Of a stretch of DNA of 64,000 nt, positions 59,486 through 64,000 are shown in pieces. Each line of letters starts with the position of its first letter. Position 1 is the first letter of the stretch. This DNA is from an uncultured Bacilli bacterium (lineage in GTDB: Bacteria > Bacillota_I > Bacilli_A > RF39 > UBA660): positions 62,001 through 126,000 of the forward strand of contig CAJTZC010000001.1 of assembly GCA_910583745.1 (NCBI GenBank), read 5' to 3'. The position numbers and the translations under genes are program-made. The notes under the pieces were generated by a model that saw nothing but the letters and a program-made list of their open reading frames with translations, made no database searches and had not been told where the DNA came from.

Positions 59486-62337
59486 TATTTTCCCTCCTTT
59501 AAAAATTCATATAATTTATCATTTAATTTACTTATTATTTCATTATCTGTTAAAGTATCTTCAATATATAAATAATCAAATTTATTGTATCCAAACTTCT
59601 TATTATTAAATTTAATAAATTCTTTTTCTATATAATTTCTTCGATCTATAAATTCTGATTGTTCTTTGAAACCTTTACCTTTTGTTTCAATAATTAAAAC
59701 TTTATCAATCTTATTATCATTATCTCTTCTAATTATCAAGAAGTCTGGAGTATATAATCCAACCTTTTTTAATACCCTGTCTTCTGTTTTGTAACATTCT
59801 ATTCTAAAAGATGCTATGTTGTGATCTCCGTTATAATATACCTCTAAATCATTTGAAGCAAATCTATTTAATGATAATACTTTTTCTAAAAAAGTTTTTT
59901 CAAAAGAACTTTGACTAAATACATACGGTATATAGTGGAAAGTTTTATCTTTCATTTTTAATTCTAATATATCATCATTATTCCCATTGATCAAAGTCTC
60001 AGGATTGCTCTTTACCAATTCTAGCAATTGTTCTTTTGATAATTCTTCTAAATTAATTTTATTATTACCATTTTTATCCCTATCTAAAATACTATTAACT
60101 ATTCCATTTTCTGGATATTGCAATTCTTTATTAACCAAATCTATGGCTGGAATATCTGCTATTGAAAGTATTGATGCACTTTCTGGAACTTCTTCCTTTA
60201 TAATTGTCATCTTTCTTTTATCATAAAAAGCTTTTCTTATTAGATTATTTATCAATTTATGGTTGTATGTCATATTAAGCTTATTATCGGTTGTTATTGT
60301 TTTATAAATTGACTTTAACTCTTTATTATATTCATTAAGCATATCTAAAGTAATAAATCCAAAACTTTCTTTTGATATATTTAATAACCATTTATTATAA
60401 TTGATATGTTCTCCATATATAATACTATTAATATTAGTTTCTACTACTTCGTCATTTATATTTTTTTCTGTTACTATAACATTTTTCTTTATGGAATCCA
60501 TTGATAAAATTTTCTTTAAATCTCTTGATGTTTTAGCCTCATCTTTTATTTCTTCAGAATATCTTATATTCATTTTATAGTATTCAATTTCAGGAATATT
60601 CAAATACTTCATTCTACTTGTTCTATTAATTTTATTAAGTATCTTAGTACCATCTTGAAATTCTTGTAAAGTTGCATGTTGAGTCTTTTTAAGTTGCCCT
60701 GACAATAATTTTTCATTATCTTGGTTTAAATAAATAAGAGCCGTTTCTTTATTTCCTTTAACAACCTGCCTTAAACATCTACAAGTTGTTTGTAGTACCA
60801 TTTTTGTAGGGCAATCACCTTTTTGTGATAAAATTACTCCTGTTAATGAACTACAATCCCAACCTTCTTTTCCAATTCCTACAAGCAAAATAACTCTCTT
60901 TTTAGATAATGGAGTATTTAATGAAGCAAATTCTAATTCGTTTTCTTTCGGCAATGAATAATCTTTGTTTCCACCATGATATTTCAAAATTACTTCATTT
61001 GGATTCATTTCTAAGTTCGTTACGATTTCAGATACACACGGATAAATTGATTCTTCCAAATTTTTAATATTTCCACAATAAATTGCTATTTTACTTAAAA
61101 TACCGTTGTATTCAACATCCTTATATTTATCAAAAAACTCAGTTAAACCTTCTTTAATTATATTAAGTGGATTATTATCTGTTGATGCAATAATTTTTGG
61201 CTTTTTCAAAAAGTTATCTATTCCAGCAGTTAACGGATAATAATAAATTGTATTTGAAATATCAGTATTCTTAATAGCAATTTTTGAAGTAATATTAAAT
61301 GTTTCTGGTTTATCCAAATATGGGGTGCCCGAAAATCCAACTACTTCATTTATGTTACTTAATTTATTCCAATTAGTAACAACTTTGTTTAACTTTATTT
61401 CTTCATCTGCTACATGATGTACTTCATCAATAAAAATTGCCAAATTTGGTATTTTACCTATTGTTTCTCTTAATTCATTTGCTACTTTACTTACTATATC
61501 ATCAGTTTCAAAATCAATTTGTAATTGCTCATTTTCTATTTTTACTCTATCCAATATAACTTTTTCTGCATTTGTTAAAAGTATTACTCCAAACATATCT
61601 TTATATGGTTGATATTGTGCTATTTTTGCTACATTAGGATTCTTTATCTTATTGCTTTTCTTTTCTGTTTTTACAGCATCTAATATTTCAAATTTTAATG
61701 TCTTTTTTAAATTGCTCGCAATTGGTTCTGGAAAGATCCAAGTAACATCAAAATCTTTTATTTTCTTTAGACTTGGAACAATAGAACTTTTTAATCCAGA
61801 TGGCGCTAGAATAATAAAATTGTGAGCGAATGCCTTATTGTATGGTTCATTCATTGCAAAGTATAAATCAATATATATAAATGCAGACATTAAAAATGTT
61901 TTTCCTGCACCCATTGGCAATGAATAAATATAATTTGCATAATCAATATTATGAAAAAAGTTTTTAAATATTTTTTCAAAATCTAATGCTAAGTAATTTT
62001 CTTCTATTTCTTTTTTTAATTCTTTATAATTATCATCAGTGATTGATATTTCATATAACTGTCTTGCTGAAGTATTATTACATAAAAAATCATTTAAGTT
62101 CTTAGATATTGGCAATTCATCTAAGTCTATATTTTGTAAAAAATATCCCTCATTAAATAACCTTTCTAATGACTGATTTTTACAATAGATCTTAAAAAAT
62201 AAATATAACTTAATCGATTCTATTTGTGTATCTCTTAGTTTATCTTGATTAATTATATAATCTATAATGTTTTTAATTTTACAATCTTCTGATTGATACC
62301 ACTCTTCACATTTTGTTTTTATTAATTCATGAAACAT
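59485..62337 (-). CDS. res: type III restriction enzyme, Res subunit
   Basis: 950 residues, SF2 helicase plus nuclease. Motif I LPMGAGKTFLM (Lys146), motif II IDEVHH (Asp304), motif III GFSGTPY, motif VI region TTCRCLRQVVKGN. The C-terminal PD-(D/E)XK nuclease shows TPDFLIIRRDND and IETKGKG (Glu884, Lys886). All active-site groups look intact, so the enzyme should be functional with Mod. The gene order here is res then mod, the reverse of the usual mod-res order. GATTGGAGG precedes the ATG. Confidence 0.93.
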   Translation of the reverse strand: MFHELIKTKCEEWYQSEDCKIKNIIDYIINQDKLRDTQIESIKLYLFFKIYCKNQSLERLFNEGYFLQNIDLDELPISKNLNDFLCNNTSARQLYEISITDDNYKELKKEIEENYLALDFEKIFKNFFHNIDYANYIYSLPMGAGKTFLMSAFIYIDLYFAMNEPYNKAFAHNFIILAPSGLKSSIVPSLKKIKDFDVTWIFPEPIASNLKKTLKFEILDAVKTEKKSNKIKNPNVAKIAQYQPYKDMFGVILLTNAEKVILDRVKIENEQLQIDFETDDIVSKVANELRETIGKIPNLAIFIDEVHHVADEEIKLNKVVTNWNKLSNINEVVGFSGTPYLDKPETFNITSKIAIKNTDISNTIYYYPLTAGIDNFLKKPKIIASTDNNPLNIIKEGLTEFFDKYKDVEYNGILSKIAIYCGNIKNLEESIYPCVSEIVTNLEMNPNEVILKYHGGNKDYSLPKENELEFASLNTPLSKKRVILLVGIGKEGWDCSSLTGVILSQKGDCPTKMVLQTTCRCLRQVVKGNKETALIYLNQDNEKLLSGQLKKTQHATLQEFQDGTKILNKINRTSRMKYLNIPEIEYYKMNIRYSEEIKDEAKTSRDLKKILSMDSIKKNVIVTEKNINDEVVETNINSIIYGEHINYNKWLLNISKESFGFITLDMLNEYNKELKSIYKTITTDNKLNMTYNHKLINNLIRKAFYDKRKMTIIKEEVPESASILSIADIPAIDLVNKELQYPENGIVNSILDRDKNGNNKINLEELSKEQLLELVKSNPETLINGNNDDILELKMKDKTFHYIPYVFSQSSFEKTFLEKVLSLNRFASNDLEVYYNGDHNIASFRIECYKTEDRVLKKVGLYTPDFLIIRRDNDNKIDKVLIIETKGKGFKEQSEFIDRRNYIEKEFIKFNNKKFGYNKFDYLYIEDTLTDNEIISKLNDKLYEFLKEGK

Positions 62338-62353
62338 GATTGACCTCCAATCT

Positions 62354-62434
62354 TTAGTTTTTTTCAGGAATAACTTCCATTATGTCTTCTACGTTGCATT
62401 TTAACACTTTACAAATCTTTGCTAATTCATACAC
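62354..62434 (-). pseudogene. Xre-regulator C-terminal remnant
   Basis: Only 26 codons: VYELAKICKVLKCNVEDIM and then EVIPEKN-stop. This is the last helix of short Cro/CI-type regulators (HTH_26-like). The DNA-recognition part is gone, and the gene directly upstream ends seven bases away. A GTG with AGGAG happens to lie in front of it. Probably a regulator of the restriction operon was deleted here. Confidence 0.6.
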
Positions 62435-62440
62435 ATTCTC

Positions 62441-63595
62441 CTATCTTTTTATTGTTCCACCATGACATTTTAATACATATACTTTCTTATCATTTTTACT
62501 TATTGTTTCTTCACCTTCAAAATAATCTAAATCACCAGTCACTTCAAATATATATTTATATTCATCGTTTATAAATTCTTTAGGTCCTCTTACTGGAAGT
62601 ATATCATCATCTCCTACTTTCATTAATGCTGGTCTTAATGCTTTATCTACTGCTTCTTCACTTAAGGATTTATCCAAAGTTACACCATAATAATTCATAC
62701 CCCAAATTGGTGTTTCATCACTAGATAAATAAACAACTTCCTCACCCATAAAATTTGTTCCACCAAAATATGTATCGTGATAAATCATATTTTTAGAACT
62801 ATATTTGTAATCATGTGAACCTACTCTTGTTGATGATATCTTTTTTATATTTTCATTTGCATATGTTTGTTTTTTTGCTTCAATTAAGAAGTTATATAAA
62901 TCTTCCATTTGTTTTTCTTTAAATAATCTATCTAGATCGTAAACACCATTAGGTTTCTTATCTTTCATCATTATAGCAATATTTAAAACGTCTTCTGCTA
63001 GTTCTTTAAATCCAATTACTCTACAATGAAAATCTGCAACTTTCCAATCATTTATCAATTCATCATATTCTAAAAATGATTTAATTTCTACTTCTTTGCC
63101 TGTTTCATTTAATACTCTTTTAGCAACAACTTTTGCTGTTTCACTAGGCACTTTTTTTGTTTTATAATGAGTTTCCACTAATTCGAGTTTTTCTTCTTTA
63201 CATTTTCTTGCATATTCAACAACATTATCAATAAACTTTTTTACTTTGAATCTAAAATTTCCACCTCTAAATACTGGAATAATATTTGATGCATTCTCGA
63301 ACGCTTTCATTTGTTCATCAGTTAATCCTGCTGTACCAATAATAATTGGCTTTTTAACTCTTAATGCATATTCTAGTATTTTATCAAAACTATCTTTATG
63401 TGAAAAATCAATAATCACATCAAAATCTTCTTTTATACTATCTAATTCATCATAATTATAGAAATTATTATCACTTCTACAAATTCCTGCAACAATTTCT
63501 ACTGAATCACTTAATTTAGCAATTTCTAATGCCTCTTTTCCGGTTCTACCTGTTATTCCACTCCATAATACTTTTACTTTCTTCATTTTTTTCAT
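62441..63595 (-). CDS. DapB-like reductase fused to DUF5680 domain
   Basis: 384 residues. Residues 1-220 follow dihydrodipicolinate reductase: nucleotide loop GITGRTGKEA, IIDFSHKDS, IIIGTAGLTDEQ, FRGGNFRFKVKKF and the active-site segment ELVETHYKTKK. His143 and the following Lys are kept, but the second His is Tyr and the Asp before PSGTA is missing (VPSETA). Residues 230-384 match DUF5680 (SSTRVGSHDYKYSSKNMIYH, TYFGGTNFMGEEVVYLS, KALRPALMKVGDDD, VLKCHGGTIKR), which normally follows an HTH in Xre regulators. Encoded among defence genes, it is unlikely to serve lysine synthesis; the activity is unknown. Confidence 0.8.
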   Translation of the reverse strand: MKKMKKVKVLWSGITGRTGKEALEIAKLSDSVEIVAGICRSDNNFYNYDELDSIKEDFDVIIDFSHKDSFDKILEYALRVKKPIIIGTAGLTDEQMKAFENASNIIPVFRGGNFRFKVKKFIDNVVEYARKCKEEKLELVETHYKTKKVPSETAKVVAKRVLNETGKEVEIKSFLEYDELINDWKVADFHCRVIGFKELAEDVLNIAIMMKDKKPNGVYDLDRLFKEKQMEDLYNFLIEAKKQTYANENIKKISSTRVGSHDYKYSSKNMIYHDTYFGGTNFMGEEVVYLSSDETPIWGMNYYGVTLDKSLSEEAVDKALRPALMKVGDDDILPVRGPKEFINDEYKYIFEVTGDLDYFEGEETISKNDKKVYVLKCHGGTIKR

Positions 63596-63616
63596 ATCCT
63601 CTCATTTTGAATTATT

Positions 63617-64000
63617 TTAATTATCATTTAAAACCTTTTTAACTTCATTTATTAATTGTTCTTTATCTGGAATATAGTAAGTATAAGTCGATGCAAATAT
63701 ATTATTTGATAAGCCTCCTAATGCATATTCAAGCATTACTTTATCCTTTTCAGCACATAATATAATCCCAATAGGTTTGCCATCATCTTCACTATTTACA
63801 TCTTGCTCATAATAATTCAAATACATATTCATTTGTCCTAAGTTTTCTGCCTTTAAGCTGTTCATTTTTAAATCTATCAAGACGTAAGATTTTAAATATT
63901 TATTGTAGAAAACCATGTCCACTTAATAATCTGTATTATTTAAAGTTATTCTTTGCTGACTACCAACAAACATAAAGCCCTTACCTAATTCAAGCAGAAA
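63617..64000 (-). pseudogene. YhcG-type PD-(D/E)XK nuclease gene, nonsense mutation, cut by window edge
   Basis: The minus-strand frame entering from the window edge reads LLELGKGFMFVGSQQRITLN and NTDY, then TAA at 63923-63925, and continues in the same frame with VDMVFYNKYLKSYVLIDLK, NLGQMNMYLNYYEQD and GIILCAEKDKVMLEY. This is the conserved nuclease domain of YhcG (DUF1016): F-x-G-x-Q-x-R, then D-M-V-F-Y-N and V-L-I-D-L-K, the D...D-x-K catalytic set. The stop replaces one aromatic residue (family: H-F/Y-Y-I-D), so the protein is truncated before its active site. Restart at GTG 63922 would give only a 101-residue piece. The 5' part lies outside the window. Confidence 0.82.

Noticed and set aside
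1..64000. tRNA or rRNA genes
   Set aside because: I looked for tRNA-like GGTTC-A arms with CCA ends and for rRNA blocks and found none I could support.

Overview
The window looks like chromosome from a low-GC Gram-positive (Bacillota) bacterium, probably a Bacilli/Mollicutes-related gut-type lineage. The grounds are AT-rich DNA, strong AGGAGG-type ribosome binding sites, Rho-independent terminators, a YukD/EssC type VII secretion cluster, BceRS-like two-component/ABC clusters, and Xre regulators with membrane domains. TGA is used as a stop, so the standard code applies. I cannot name a species. Almost every gene is on the minus strand; the clear exceptions are two genes at 2.2-3.7 kb, a 25-codon ORF at 36.8 kb and an ISL3 transposase fragment at 33.0 kb.

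Layout. 0-8.5 kb: a MerR regulator and YbjQ protein behind a classic 19-bp-spacer MerR promoter, several membrane proteins, an Xre-VanZ fusion, a frameshifted Rpn-type nuclease, a P-type ATPase and a decayed thioredoxin-like gene. 7.8-24.5 kb: a type VII secretion (T7SS) locus with EssC, YukD, a tandem WXG100-like protein, three small helical proteins, a 2918-residue protein (Asn-rich head, hydrophobic Gly/Ala-rich segment, two duplicated papain-like cysteine-peptidase-like modules, TDPG repeats, C-terminal transglutaminase-like domain) and two small unknown genes behind it. 24.5-33 kb: a two-component system with two ABC exporters and a third fused ABC transporter; two promoters share GTTAA direct repeats that are probable response-regulator boxes.

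33-37 kb is an AT-richer accessory patch: an ISL3 remnant, a secreted clan-CD-like cysteine peptidase, a membrane Xre regulator, and what looks like an undescribed type I toxin-antitoxin module. In that module a 25-residue hydrophobic peptide has its ribosome binding site in a 10-bp hairpin, and a convergent small RNA overlaps its 3' end. A second copy of the RNA gene lies next to it without a toxin. 37-48 kb: an HHH protein, a FtsX-type ABC exporter, a TfoX-N protein, a membrane-anchored cohesin/cadherin-like protein paired with a dockerin-bearing M6 protease, an Xre regulator and a secreted Cys/His-rich peptide.

48-64 kb is a defence-rich region: a GmrSD-type DUF262/DUF1524 enzyme, an AbiL/RloAB-like ATPase-RloB pair, a Type III restriction-modification operon (mod-res), an unrecognised 886-residue membrane protein with a small membrane partner, a DapB-DUF5680 fusion, and a YhcG-type nuclease gene broken by a stop codon and cut by the window edge. 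From about 52.6 kb onward the DNA is visibly more AT-rich and scattered with gene fragments, which suggests a horizontally acquired island.
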